Of a stretch of DNA of 64,000 nt, positions 1-13,034 are shown one piece after another. The stretch comes from Letharia columbiana (taxonomy: Eukaryota; Ascomycota; Lecanoromycetes; Lecanorales; Parmeliaceae). The position numbers and the translations under genes are program-made. The DNA is taken from assembly GCF_014066305.1 (NCBI RefSeq), contig NW_023501067.1:372001-436000 (forward strand), written 5' to 3'. The number at the start of each line of letters is the position of its first letter. The first letter of the stretch is position 1. A model generated the notes under the pieces. The model worked only from the letters and a program-made list of their open reading frames with translations, was not told the DNA's origin and did not search any database.

Positions 1-129
1 CAAAAGCGGGCAGCAGCACCCTCCCATTTGCAACGCTTGTGCAATTCTCCGTATCCTGGGCTTGAAACCATCAGGGCCTACCATGAGTCTGGAGTGCCGA
101 AATATATCGATCCGAGCGACCGGATCTGA
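1..129 (+). CDS. possible 3' end of a gene entering from the left edge
   Basis: Frame 1 is open from the first base to a TGA at 127-129. It would encode 42 residues of ordinary composition ending in the segment KYIDPSDRI. No family is recognised and no splice site or domain supports it. An open frame this short is only weak evidence of coding, so it may be chance. Confidence 0.2.
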   Translation, partial: QKRAAAPSHLQRLCNSPYPGLETIRAYHESGVPKYIDPSDRI

Positions 130-597
130 TCATTGGTTTTGACGCCATGGGAGCGTTGCGTCTGTCGTTCACTCAGATCATCAGACTCGCTCCTGATGTT
201 TGAGATCAAGGCCTGGGATCGCGGCCGTGGCGACGCCCGGGGCGAGATGTGGGAGCGGAGGATGGTAAGTAGGGATTTTAAGGGGCGGTCGGCTTGTGGG
301 GCAGAGAACTAAGGTCTCAGGGTTGATGCACTTCCCTCTGGTCTATTGGTGGGTTATCAGCGACATTGTGAAGTAAGGTCGAAAAAGCCGCGATTCCGTA
401 GTCTTGATTCTCGGTATCTCTTCAAGTTTTTCGTTCTACCATATAGAATCCAGCCGTTGGAGAAACTGACGTGAGAGTACAATATCCTTATTCTTGAGGT
501 TGCAAACTTGTCACTGGCGCTTTACAGTCTCCTCCTACGGGTCTGATTTGACTTCCTACTGTGCCGCAAATGCTCCTACAACAAGGAAATAATCTTC
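130..597. other. stretch without recognisable gene
   Basis: No convincing open frame, RNA gene or repeat is visible here on either strand. Confidence 0.5.
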
Positions 598-1724
598 CTA
601 GTAAGGGGACTCGACGGCGACAAAGACGGACTGCTTACTGGGAAGAGCCATCATCCGGTCGCTAGTTTTTTTTGCCACGCTATCTGGGAGCGCATTGGAC
701 AGTTTCACGGCATGTGCACAGAGGTCGAGGCTGTACGCCAAGCTATGGAATAAGTTATTTGGATCGCATGACAGGTTTGTGGACAAAGAGTTCTATCACA
801 GCTTCCAGCAGGCTCAACGTGAGCCAAACGGATTTGGGAAGTGTGCAGAAGAGGTTGAACAATTTCTTGGACCAAGTGCGACATATCACGGTTGGATGGA
901 TGTGGGCGGATGTCGGGTGAGCGTCGATGGCGGCGACGCGTTGAGAAAGCGCTGGCGGAGTAGAGGGGTACTATGAGGTTTGTCTTCATGGTTCCGAGGT
1001 CCGGTACTCAAACACAATCAATGTCAAGTCCCGATAACGCACAAGCTCATTTCGGATCTTGGCAAACTGTGTTTGTCGGGCGCAATGCACTTCATACACT
1101 TGAGAGAGGCAACGGTCAATGAGTTGGGGTTTATTGTTGTCGGTATTCTTCTCAGCAAGCGGCAGATATATATCATCCACAGTATCCACAAAAAGTTCTT
1201 CAAAAGAACCGAGACCAGGTTTCAGCATGTGTGAAACGATCTGACTTGCCGAGCGCGTCCATCTGTGAAAGACTTCCGAGGATATCCACAACAGTAGATC
1301 CTCAAAAGTAATAGCATATCGAGCCAAATCTCGACAGCGACATCGAATATGCCCTCTGAGCTCAAGAAAGAGTTTTACAAAGCAGACCCTCAGCTCCGGA
1401 AAGAATGTTACGGGAAATCTCATAGATGTGGAGGCCGATCGAGGGACGCCTTACGACATCAGCCAGCCAGAAAGAGAAGCACTCAAAAGCTTCTCCCAGC
1501 CCTCCACCAATGGCCCATACGTAAGCCGTAAAGTCGTAACGGAGGCTATTGTTGAACACAACAAGCCGGGACGATTGCCACCGCCCGAGGAGACTGCCGC
1601 TATCGAACAAACCGGCGAGATCTTGAAACGCGGTAGCGTCCACCTCGATGTCGTGATAAATGCTTTTCTTGATCTGGATACCGTTTTCCCCTCGCGGGCG
1701 ACTGCGCAACAACGTCACATTCAA
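598..1724 (-). pseudogene. possible broken gene of unknown function
   Basis: Three coding-like open stretches follow each other on the minus strand in different frames: about 1724-1362, 1423-986 and 786-598. The first two overlap near 1362-1423, where the frame must shift by one, and no GT-AG intron of normal size fits there. The peptides have protein-like composition, for example LGRWQSSRLVVFNNSLRYDF and FEELFVDTVDDIYLPLAEK. No ATG opens the first stretch. I recognise no domain. Either this is a decayed gene, a gene with sequencing errors, or chance open frames. The tally of three adjacent same-strand frames favours a decayed gene, but weakly. Confidence 0.3.
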
Positions 1725-3161
1725 ATGGGGTTCTCCAGAAGCCTGTGGCCCCTACCTACCATGAATGGAGGAGTCGATCATAGGTCAAACGCGGAGGACT
1801 AAGAATGTGGGCCAATGTACGATTGTGTTGCACGCCCGCAGCATGAGAACGGGAAACATTTTGGCAGAAAACAAGCCAAGATCTTGTTTGGAGACGTCAT
1901 GCAGGCTTGCAGGGAGTATGAACGCTTTGAATAATGTAGAATTGAACAAGTGAACCACGGCCGAGAGATGGTTGGGCTGAAAGCTTGGATGATAATAAGT
2001 TTCCTAAAATGTAATTATCGTGTGCGTCTAGACCATTCGAGCTCCCAAAAACATAGAACCACGGCCAGTAGCCCAAAGTCCACATCATCTGGCAGGTCGA
2101 ATTTTAAGGTTTGGAACTCGATGCTCATGCCACTCTGCACCTTGTCCCGTTCGTCCCTGCTTTAAGAAGCGCAAGATTAGACCTCGCAACCGATCATAGA
2201 CGTCGCTCTGAACTTGAAGGAGGAATGCAATACTAATTAGAAAACAAAGGGTTCGAGCCGAAAATCTATCGCTGCCGAAAATCAGCCAACTCAAGCTTCA
2301 AAAGCTAGGATTCCGTGGCTCTTGATCCAAATTTAATTCCATCTTACAGTCTGAGCAAGCTCAAATGCTGGGGACTGAGAACATGAATGACTGCCTGCCT
2401 GGGTTTGTTTTGTAAACAGGGGATCGCCTTCCCCTGCTTAATGTCTTGTAGCGAGTGACTGCCTTCAGGGGAGCGCTTCCTACTTGCCTAAAGGGACTGA
2501 GATGGTAAGAAGAGAACACCTTCCTTGGGCTCCTCAGAAGAGCAAGAGCATCTTTCCATATTCGAAATAAGTAGGCATTCTTTCTGAATAGAACAGTTGC
2601 ACGAGCAGGTTGCTCGGAAGGATTTCCAATGCCTTTTTATCCTGTCTGCATATCAGTAGCGGTAAACTGCTGTTGGGGACCCACCCATATGGCAGGAGCA
2701 TCCTTCCTCGGCAGGACCGAATTCTTCGCCCCTCGTGAACAGAGCAACTGCGTAGGTGTACTCTGCTAGCTTGCCCAACAACTTCCCAACCTGCCATTCT
2801 CTTGTTTACTTTCTCCATTCTCTGCCCTCAATCGTCTATCCACCTTTCCACGTTCCCAACTTCGCATAGCTCGTGCACATCGAGATCATGAACTGCTCGC
2901 CTTTATCCGGCATTGTTCAAGTCCCAATCTCCTCGCGGCACCCCAGCACACATTGCAATGCCGTTGAACGGGAGGCTACTGCCTGGAGAAACTCAGAACC
3001 GATCAGACATCTTCCAACAAGATACTAGCACAATCAAGTGCTGCAACAGTCGGTATACAGTGTCTGAGTCCATCATCATTGTCTCTGGCTGACCATTGTA
3101 GTGCTCCAGGTCTACTCCGCAACCATCGCCCACGGCAAAGGAAGAGAGGCTTCGGAAGTTC
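1725..3161. other. long stretch without recognisable gene
   Basis: Only short open frames occur on both strands (the longest about 95 codons), with no domain, splice pattern or repeat that I can support. Confidence 0.4.
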
Positions 3162-3760
3162 CTTGGACACATGCAAAGGCCAGTATTCGGTCCCCCATTC
3201 CCGGGACAATGACGTCTAACCACTGGTCTGAGCCTGTGGCAATGATGATTTCCGTGCGCTATACTGAGTCTGCTGCGGGACAAGTACCTTGTTGCTGTGC
3301 TCTGACTGCTGGGGAATTTATAGGTCTTTGTCAGTCAAGTCACGAGAGGGTTTGAGGGCAGGCAGGCATGGGCACATACAAAAGGCCAGTATTCGGTCCC
3401 CCATTCCCGGGACAATGATGTCGAACTTTCTATCTGAGCAAACACGACCCCTCTGCAATGATGATTTAATCTGATCGTACTGAGTCTGCTGCGGGAGAAG
3501 TACTTTGTTGCTGTGCTCTGACTGCTGGGGAATTAACAGGTCTTTGTCAGCCAAATCATGAGAGGGTTTGAGAGTAGACAAGCATGGGCACATACAAAAG
3601 GCCAGTATTCGGTCCCCCATTCCGAGAACAATGATTTCTCCTATTTTTGTCTGAGCCCGCATAACCCCGCAATGATGATTTAAACCGTGTTGAGAATGAG
3701 TTCATGTCGGAGAAGAACCTTGTTGCTGTGCTCTAACTGCTGGGGAATTTATAGGTTTTG
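3162..3760. repeat. three-copy tandem repeat, unit about 205-216 bp
   Basis: Three imperfect head-to-tail copies begin near 3162, 3367 and 3583. Landmarks shared by all are GGCCAGTATTCGGTCCCCCA, then a GGGACAATG-like core, CAATGATGATTT, and TTGTTGCTGTGCTCTGACTG followed by CTGGGGAATTTATAGG. The last copy is shorter and fades near 3760. Copies differ by substitutions and small indels, so the duplication is not recent. On the minus strand the array makes a repetitive open frame (3662-3318) with the motif GMGDRILAFCMCPCL twice. I take that as a consequence of the repeat, not a gene. Confidence 0.8.
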
Positions 3761-4994
3761 TTGAAATGCCAAGCAATTTTCCAGGTACCAGAGGCACCAG
3801 TAACCGCGAAGATGCTCATACCTGCTCACGCATGACCCGACCTCTTCAGTCTTGACAAGGTGCGCTCTACTCCGCGGAGACACAGGGGTGGATGATGGTC
3901 TGCTTGGCCGGATACGATTTTGCTTCTTGGGGTTCTCGCAAGCGTTCCCCGGTGATGAAATACTTGGGTATGCGTCGAGGGACTGAGAAGGTCACTGCTT
4001 GTCCGGCCCGAGACATTGCTTGACAAGTAGCTGCATATGAAACTGCAAGAGCCAGCCTTAGAGCCAAATTCAGTTTATCTGTCCAAGTATGAATGAAGCC
4101 TCCCTAGACTGAAATACTCCGCTTAGCAGTTTCAAAGCCTCTCATATTGAATATTCATCTGCATATGCCTGTTGCCTCCGTTGCCCAGGATTCCAGGAAG
4201 AAATTTGCCATGGGCCTCATCCAGCATTCTTTCTAATAAGAAGCTTCATCTTACCCAAACTTAACGCAACCATCGTCTCTGAGCCGCTTTCCTCAGCCTG
4301 TCGAGATCATGGCACGTGACTCAGCAGAAAAATTAATGAGGACCTGGCTCGCTGGCTCGCCTGGCTTGGAATTTGCATCGTACGGTTGACCGTAAGTAAA
4401 TTCTGGGCGACCATGCACGCTAAATACACATCCAACTACCCTCCTACCATCCCAAAAAAATCCTCAAACACTGGCCGTCAATCGTGGCCATCTTGACTCA
4501 AAACCTTATTGCGCACCAATAGAGGCATAAGAGGAAAGTGAAGGAAGCCAATCTTGGAACAATAAATATTCCCGCTGCAGAGTCCGGAGGGGACATTCCA
4601 TATTTGGGGACGTTTCGCTGGAGGTGCGTGATGGGGGCCGGTTAGCTGTTCAGCGCGTAGAATAAAAAATGCAGTGCCAGCATGTGTTTTTTCTTGCCAT
4701 CTCTCCTCTGCTATTCGCTGTTCGCTTCTCGAGTTTGTTGTGATCGCCTTTCGTTCACGGAGGGAAGAAGGGCGGACGACTCGATTGTACTATTGAGCCT
4801 CGTACCTCCTTCTGTTATATCTACTGTCAGTTGCATTTTCAAATCGTCTTCTGCACTAGACCCTTTCCCGTCTCAAGACTCGAGACCGGTTCCTCTAAAT
4901 ATTCGCTGCCTTTGACGCCTTGGTTCTCCAGACGAGACGAGCGAGACAGATACCTCCTCTCCCAACCCGAAAGCCACCACCATCCATCGCAGCC
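3761..4994. other. intergenic stretch with an E-box/AP-1 overlap
   Basis: No gene is seen. At 4313-4323 a CACGTG E-box overlaps a TGACTCA bZIP (AP-1/Gcn4-type) site. This composite lies about 0.7 kb upstream of the membrane-protein frames that begin near 4995, which is far for a fungal promoter element. Its relevance is unknown. Confidence 0.35.
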
Positions 4995-5900
4995 ATGGCC
5001 AAACCAGCCACCGAAAACGCCCCCCGTGAATCTCCATGGGCTGAAAACCGTCCTCATACCCTTCTGGATCATCCAGCTCCTCTTCGTGTGCATCCTCCTC
5101 TGCGCCCAAATCTGAGCTTCTCTAAACCGGACTCGACGCGTACCGCCTCCCTCCTAATCCTTCCCCTTCCTACGTTAACAAAATCAGCTAACATACCATT
5201 TCCCGCCACAGCGCCGGGCTCCTGCAAATGATCATCTGCGCCGTGGGCATCATCCTCGACGTCACCGTGATCATTCCTTCGCCAAACCTGCAACCGATCA
5301 CGTATCTGTCTCGCAATGCGTCAAGATGACAATCTGGGTCATAACATCCCTGCTCGCGGTCGTGGCGTCCGAGTAGGATCAAAGCGAGCGCCACGCTGAG
5401 GAGCGATGACGGCACGGATGTGATATTATCGAGCGGGGTCATCGAGGCCATGATACATCCGTGACAGAGTCCTCGCTCTTCTCTGCTGTGCTTCTCCGCT
5501 TCGTTTCCAAGCTTCCCCCGAGTCCCAGTGCAGATCCGTAGTCGTCTGTATATCCGTAGAATAGGGGACGGGGGGCGGGTGGGGGCTAACATCAACATCC
5601 AGCCTCGCCTACATATTCCCAACCCCAAATCTACACCCTCCGTCATCTACCACCGGCATCGCCCCTCCATCTCGACCCCCGACCACGAGCTTCTCTTCTA
5701 CAACGAATGGCCCTGACTCGGACCCCCGGCAATCGCGGAGGCGAACCATTCGCGTGTTGATTTCCAACAATCACGACAACGTACGTGATGATGATGATGA
5801 TGATGATGGCAGTCCGCCCATCTACACCGGATGCAAATCCTACGGATGTGCATGGATGGGCCGCTTGAGAGCGGAGGCGAAGAGGTGGCGCCGAGGCCGG
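4995..5900 (+). pseudogene. probable small multi-pass membrane protein gene, frame broken
   Basis: Several plus-strand segments encode hydrophobic helices in turn: LKTVLIPFWIIQLLFVCILL (about 5038-5100), AGLLQMIICAVGIILDVTVI (about 5213-5275) and MTIWVITSLLAVVAS (about 5324-5370). A hydrophilic tail follows, read at about 5603-5900, with an Asp run from a GAT microsatellite. The segments lie in different frames with stops between them. A candidate intron ends at the CACAG near 5211, with a CTAAC branch-like motif before it. The first helix has no ATG in its own frame: the ATG inside CCATGGGCTG at 5033-5042 is one base out. Three or four membrane passes with a short tail resemble MARVEL-like or other small fungal membrane proteins. 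Either the gene is decayed, or introns and sequence errors hide the model. Confidence 0.35.
5787..5811. repeat. GAT/ATG trinucleotide microsatellite
   Basis: Seven or so consecutive GAT units. In one plus-strand frame it encodes a short aspartate run in the putative tail of the membrane-protein frames. Confidence 0.8.
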
Positions 5901-6242
5901 TGGCGGGTATGATGGGGTGGAGGCGGGAGATGGGTGCCGGGGGGGAGGTGGCTGGTGGTGGTATGAGTGTTGGGAGTTTGAAGGGTGGGGCGGAGGGCGG
6001 TTGGGCTGTCGGGTTAGGAGGTTGAGGTGGGGGTCAAGGGTTCGGTGTGTAGGAACGGGCGATGAATGTATATATGTTCTCCGGATAAGGGGAAGCTTTC
6101 GCGGGATGTAGTGGGTGACTGTCTTCAAATTCAAAGTGGCTGAGCATTGAGAGTCATGCCAAGGCAACGACGAGCAGATTGCTCATGGTAGGATCTGGAG
6201 CGATGTGTTAAGACAGGAAAACTAAAGATTGTATCGGTCTAT

Positions 6243-7559
6243 CTACAACTTGGCCCGCCGCCTCTTCTCATTGACAATGCGTCTATGCTTCGTGAGCAAT
6301 CCTATCACTGTAGCGAACGATGGATAGCTGGTGGACCACATACCTACCTCTCGCGCCCAAACTTGCTCGGCCCTGCGGGTTTATTTTCTAAGATCTGCTC
6401 AATCTCCTCCATGTACTCGGGCGTCAGCTTCGCCAACACACTCAGCGCCTTGCAATTATCGACGATCTGCTCCGGCTTCGTGGCGCCCAAGATAACCGTG
6501 CTGACATTCTCGTTCTTCGCCGCCCAAGCGAGCGCAAGCTGCGATGCAGAGCCTCCCAGCTTCTCAGCGACTGTGGTTAATTTTTTGACCTTTTCAATCT
6601 GTGCTTTGCCCTCGGGAGATTCCAGCTGTTTGATTTTGCTGTCAAAGAAGTCTTTGTGGTTGTGGAAGCGAGAACCTTCTGGGATGCCATCATTATATTT
6701 GCCCGTCAACAGTCCACTAGCCAGCGGTGACCAGATCGTAGTGCCGTACTTGAACTGGTCGAACAGCGGGGCATATTCGACCTCGAAGCGCTCGCGGTGG
6801 AAAGCGTTGTACTGCGGCTGCTCAGCGATAGGAGCAATGAGGTTGAATTTCTCCGCAATCTGCGTGGCCTCCATGATCTGCACAGCAGACCACTCGCTCG
6901 TGCCCCAATAGTATGCCAGGTTCAGGTTCCTGATAGCCTGTGTAAAGCCCTCCACGATCTCCTTCATAGGTGTAGCATAATCAGGCCTGTGCGCAAACAC
7001 CACGTCAACGTATGGCTGCTGTAGCCTTGCCAGCGAGCTCTTTAACCCTTCGACGACATGTTTCTTGGAGAGACCGCGGGTATTGGGTTCCTTGCGGCCG
7101 GTGCCAAAGAACACTTTGGTGATGAGAACATATTCGTCGCGGGGCCAGGCGAGTTCTTTGAGGGCACTGCCCATTTCGAGCTCGGACTGGCCGTTGGCGT
7201 AGACCTATAGTCCGAGTTAGCGTGCATGCATTGAGTGCTCTGGCGAACTAAGACAAATGTACCTCAGCGGTATCAAAAGTATTGACGCCATGATCCCAGG
7301 CAGCTTGCAAGCACTCCTTCACTATGTTTCCCTTCTGTGTGCCACCGTAGGTAAGCCAGCCACCTGGAACGGCTGTCAGAATCGTCTGTGTGAGGTAGGA
7401 TATTGCCCGCTCATACCAAGAGACAAAATTGAGACCTTGAGGCCGGTTGGCCCGAGGTGGCGGAAGACCTGTGTCAAATCAGTATCGCCGGCTGCATTAT
7501 AAGGTGCGGACCGCATAATGTACCATATCCTTAGGCTCATATTTAGATTCGACAGCCAT
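6243..7559 (-). CDS. aldo-keto reductase, potassium-channel beta-subunit-like family
   Basis: Predicted NADPH-dependent aldo-keto reductase, a TIM-barrel cytosolic enzyme reducing aldehydes or ketones; the substrate cannot be told. The five-exon model is 7559-7524, 7468-7417, 7363-7263, 7204-6348 and 6282-6243 (361 aa). It keeps frame throughout and uses GT-AG introns. The catalytic tetrad of the family is visible: Asp in FDTAE, Tyr in VYANG, Lys in LITKVFF and His in VFAHRPD. The segments [15 protein letters not shown] and [18 protein letters not shown] are typical of the Kv-beta/YhdN-like branch. The first frame also meets a stop at 6344-6346 if the last intron is not removed, which would end the protein at GRER. 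With splicing, a 40-base exon adds a basic tail. The promoter carries a CRE palindrome. Family call is strong; function is inferred. Confidence 0.9.
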
Positions 7560-8005
7560 TATAGAGGGTGGTATTGGTAGATGTCGCAAAGTTTGTGTAT
7601 ACAAATTGGTATGTGATGAGGTGTAATAAAGGCTTGGGGAGGTTGTATTATTATTCATGTTGATTTTCGCACCACTGTGACGTCACTGACGTCTTTTCGC
7701 AGCGAGCTAACGTACCTAAGTGCCTAATTCTCACTAGCCTAAGGTACTTTTTTCGGCAATGAAGGGGAGCCATTACATGATATTGCCATAAGCTGATGAG
7801 AAGATAAAAAAGGTAAAGCCAATCACCCCAGCCCCATCCTAGGTCACTGTTGCCAGCTTAAGCAGATATATTCCCTGAGACACGCACCAAACTCCATCTC
7901 TGAACTCTGAACCGTAGCGTCCTCCGACTACCCTGATCCATCCGCGCCGATAGCCACATGAAAGAAATGGTATATCGACGTCAATGGTAGACCTCTGCAA
8001 TCCCT
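7560..8005. other. aldo-keto reductase promoter and FHA gene 3' flank
   Basis: The 446 bases between the reductase start and the stop of the upstream FHA gene, both on the minus strand. They hold the CRE sites listed separately; no gene is seen. Confidence 0.7.
7678..7694. promoter_or_regulatory. CRE palindrome TGACGTCA plus a second TGACGTCT
   Basis: TGACGTCA lies at 7678-7685 and TGACGTCT at 7687-7694, about 120 bases upstream of the reductase ATG. These are the binding sites of Atf1/CREB-type bZIP factors, which drive stress genes in fungi. The paired sites fit stress control of a detoxifying reductase. Binding is inferred from sequence only. Confidence 0.5.
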
Positions 8006-10792
8006 TCAGGCGGCATTGCCGAATTCTCGAAGGGCTTCCTCGTATACGGAAGCAGGGATAGTGGCAATGAATGCAGCAGCAGCACCCAGCAAGCCGAAGC
8101 CCACGCCCATCACGAACTTGCCAATACCTCCAGGCGACGGCGATGACTTCCTGGCCTTCTTACGAGCTGGTCCTTCAATGTCATCGCCTTGAACGGTCGT
8201 CGTGATTGATGCTGAGCCGACAGCGGGCTCAGCAGCACTCCCTTGAGATATAGAGGCGGTGGGAGTCTGAAAGATGTTTTCCCTAGGCTGAGCGTCAGGT
8301 AGAGGAGTGTCTCGATCTACGAGTCCGAGTTGACGCTGCGTGGTATTATCTTCACCGGATTGCCACATGAAATCAGTGGGGTCGACGTGTGATCGCAGTC
8401 TGTGAAGGGAATAGGGTGAAAAGACGGCCTCGGAATTTGCCTCTGCGAAAGTCCTCTTGGAGCCAGAGATGCGTGTCACGGGCGGACTTGGTTTAGGTGT
8501 GTTGGGTGTAGCTTCAACGTCATCGCTCCCATTCATTCCTCCATATTTCCTCTTGAAAGACCTAGGATTCTCAGCAAGGTAATTCTCGACAAGACTTGGA
8601 ATCGTGATCTTGGATGCTTGCTTTCCGGTCCGGGAAAAACAATCGGCATTCATGATCATGTCGCCGTTCTCTTCATGGGGGTCAGCCCATGTGACGGTCG
8701 GCTTCTTGTGCTGATTCTTTACATGGCCTGGCTTTGGCGAGCGGGGTGTGGGTACCGTAACCTTTGGCTGACTGCTGAACGGTCCCTGATCGTATAAGCG
8801 AGGTTCCGGGCTCTGGAGCTCTGGCCAGGAGTATGCTCCAATAGGTTCTTCGCGAGATGCTGTATTGCCTAGAGCATGCTCCGTGGAATGAGAGTGAGTG
8901 GTCTTGGCGGCCGCAGGCCATTGGGAGACAGGAAAATTATCAAGGATGTCTCGACCTAAGCTCGTTTTTGGGTCGCTCGCCTTTCTAGCTAGTGCCGCAT
9001 CTGATGGACTGGGTGCCCGCTGAGCCCATGCGGAGGACGGCCCGGCAGGCTGGCTTACGTCGATGGCGTCGCTAACGCTGAGATCACTAAGATGAGGAGG
9101 ACGAAATTCATCGAATGGAGGCGTTAGCGTTGTGTAATGCGGTTTTTCACTGCCGACTTGGAAAGTGACTTTGGGCTTAGAGCTGTTTGGTATTCCAACA
9201 TTGAGGATTGAAGGCTCAGGGAAAGGCTCCAAGTTTTCGTCGAAGAAATCTGGATCATAATCAAACCCGTCGTCATCCTCGCTGTCGAAGCCATCGGTGG
9301 CCCCAGCAGTCGAGTCAGCAAGAACGTTCGTTGGTTCGTGTCCTCTTGCTTCATCCTCACTAGCCATCTTGGCCTGGGTCTCAGGGATGATGCGGTGTCT
9401 CTGAGTCTCCGAGTCCCGATCGCTCTGTTTCTGGGCTACACTCATCATTGTCGGCATTGTCACAGCAGACGTTTGAGGAGCAACTTGCGGGTCATCCCAG
9501 ACCCTTGATCGGTTCGGCTGATCAGCTTTTGAAGGTTCGTAAAACGGTAAGACGTCCGGGCCGTCATCTTCGCTCTCGGTATCCACATCAGTAACATCGG
9601 TACATACACCTTCGAGGTTAATAGGGTTCTCCTGAGATGTACCATCTTTGGAAGTCTCGGTCAAAAGATCTCGCAAGCTGGGGCCTTTTAGGTTGAGACC
9701 GCGCGTCTCGCCGGGCGCTGGCCCAGTTTTAGAGCTTTGAGCTTCGCCTTCGGTGTTGTTGTATGCTTTTCCAACGGCTTGACGATCGGGTGTGGTGGCT
9801 GCAGAAACCTCTTCTTCATCGCCTTGGACGGACGACGCGATTTGTACCTCTTCTTCTTCTTCATCCTCCGAGTCGACTTCATCATCCGTAGATGGAACGG
9901 AGAAAGTATGACGGTGGGAATCGACGATCTGAACGGAACCCTCTCGAGATGGTTCGGAGGAGTGGTCAAAGTCATTAGTGAAGGGAGGGCGACTGATGGA
10001 AGCCGTATGCACTAGTCTTTGAGCCTCCATGACTGTAGTGGAGTGGCTGTCATGCACCTCACTATACTATATCAGCCACAAAATTGCTAGACAGAGATGA
10101 GGGACCAACCTGCGAGATTCCCACCTCGAATGAACACGGAAATCTTTGGCTGGGTATGTGACTATAGAGAGTGAATAAACCAAATGGCATCTTAGAAGCG
10201 TTTGCTGGTGGAAAGGAGGACCCACCTGCTCCGCTTGTAACTCTCTGGCCGAATGTGATGACCTCTCCGTCTACCACAGCAAATTCCACCCCAGCCTCCA
10301 ACCTCTGCTTGTCTATGTAGGTGCCATGGGTTGATCCGCAGTCTTGTAGGTAGATTTCCTGCATTGTGATCTTAGCATTTCATTCTTATTACAGTCGGCA
10401 GTGTTGACTCACCTGCTGGTTACAAGAAGCTGTGAATTTTGCATGGGTCCTTGATAGGATCGGATATTCAAACCATGCATTGTCTGGAGCAGCAAGGAGC
10501 CCTTTGCTGGGGTTCTTGGAAGCTCGGCCAACGCTGACGGATAGGTTATCTGGGGTGACTGCAATAGTCCGGTGGTTTTGCTTCTCATCTCGTCCGAGCG
10601 GTACCAAAGTAATTTTGACTGTGTACCGATGTGTCAGCATCAAGTAAGAGTCAGAAGTCGCTTTTCGGGTGCTGTGTGCGGGCAGATATCGGAAAAGGAT
10701 CACCATCTCAACCTGTCGGCGAGGCTCATCCACGATGTCGGAGAAATATGAAGGAGCGACTTACCCTCCATATTGTTGTTAGACATTTCCAT
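8006..10792 (-). CDS. FHA-domain protein with C-terminal membrane segment
   Basis: Phosphothreonine-binding FHA protein of 847 aa. The four-exon model is 10792-10765, 10618-10413, 10358-10110 and 10066-8006, all GT-AG and in frame. A second ATG lies two codons downstream. The FHA domain spans about residues 10-140. It shows the conserved features: VSVGRASKN (the GR), SRTHAKF (the SxxH) and CGSTHGTYID (the NG/TH-type loop). A long disordered, acidic and Ser/Pro-rich middle follows. Near the C-terminus a basic patch (ARKKARK) precedes a hydrophobic stretch, FVMGVGFGLLGAAAAFIATI, and a 16-residue polar end, so a tail-anchored membrane protein is likely. STRIPAK SLMAP/PRO45 proteins also combine FHA and a tail anchor, but they carry coiled coils, which I do not see here. 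The identity is therefore open. Confidence 0.85.
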
Positions 10793-11501
10793 GTACTACT
10801 ACCAGCCAGAGATCTCAGTCAGCATATGTTGTTGCAGCTCGAAAGCTTTTCAGGCCAGGTTGCGAGGAGCACGGTTAACACTGACTTGGCGAGATGACGA
10901 GTGTGACTCGATTGCCGGCCCGAAACTTCTCAACACACAGGCTTGGTAGTCAATATAACGGACTCTTTGTCCGCGGTATTGGAGTACTGTCCTATCAAGG
11001 AGAATATATTTTGTTCATGACCGTCGAGGGAAGCAGGAGGTTGTCGAGGAGAGATGAGGCAGCCCGGCGATGGATGGGTCACTTTCTATCTTGGTGGGGT
11101 AAATAGGGCTGCCAAGACACTGATACGCTAGCGCCATCTCTCGATCATGGAAAGTCATGCCCAGACCATACCAGGCTTCGAGACTACGAGAGGCTTCGAT
11201 GAGAATATTCGAAGACTTGCTATCTACATGTACTTCCCAGCTCTGATGATAAGTACAGATAATCATGGAAAACTGCATTGATGTCAAAGCTAGGAATAAG
11301 GTACCCCGCAGACTCCCGGTCCACGTATCCAAGTACATCTAAAAAGAAGGCTAGCGGTAAATTCTGTGCGTCAAACCGTGAGAGTCTCTTGCGAAAAGGC
11401 GGATCAAAAATTCGCTGAACATTTGCCGCCGCCTAGATGCCGCATTTCGAAAAGAATGAAACCCTATCCAACCTCTGCCGTGAATCTTTGCAAGCTGAGA
11501 G
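10793..11501. other. intergenic stretch between FHA and slt2 genes
   Basis: It holds the FHA promoter and the slt2 3' flank. Minus-strand open frames of about 100 codons at 11015-11647 overlap the slt2 end and lack family features; I regard them as untranslated sequence. Confidence 0.5.

Positions 11502-13034
<1,533 letters not shown>

Noticed and set aside
2240..2270. GGTTCGAGCC resembling a tRNA T-arm.
   Set aside because: No matching acceptor, D or anticodon arms around it. No tRNA was recognised by eye elsewhere in the window.
5188..5646. 152-codon minus-strand frame opposite the membrane-protein segments.
   Set aside because: Its hydrophobic run is the complement of helix-coding DNA; no ATG-domain support.
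6285..6911. 208-codon plus-strand frame opposite the aldo-keto reductase.
   Set aside because: Antisense shadow of a confidently identified enzyme.
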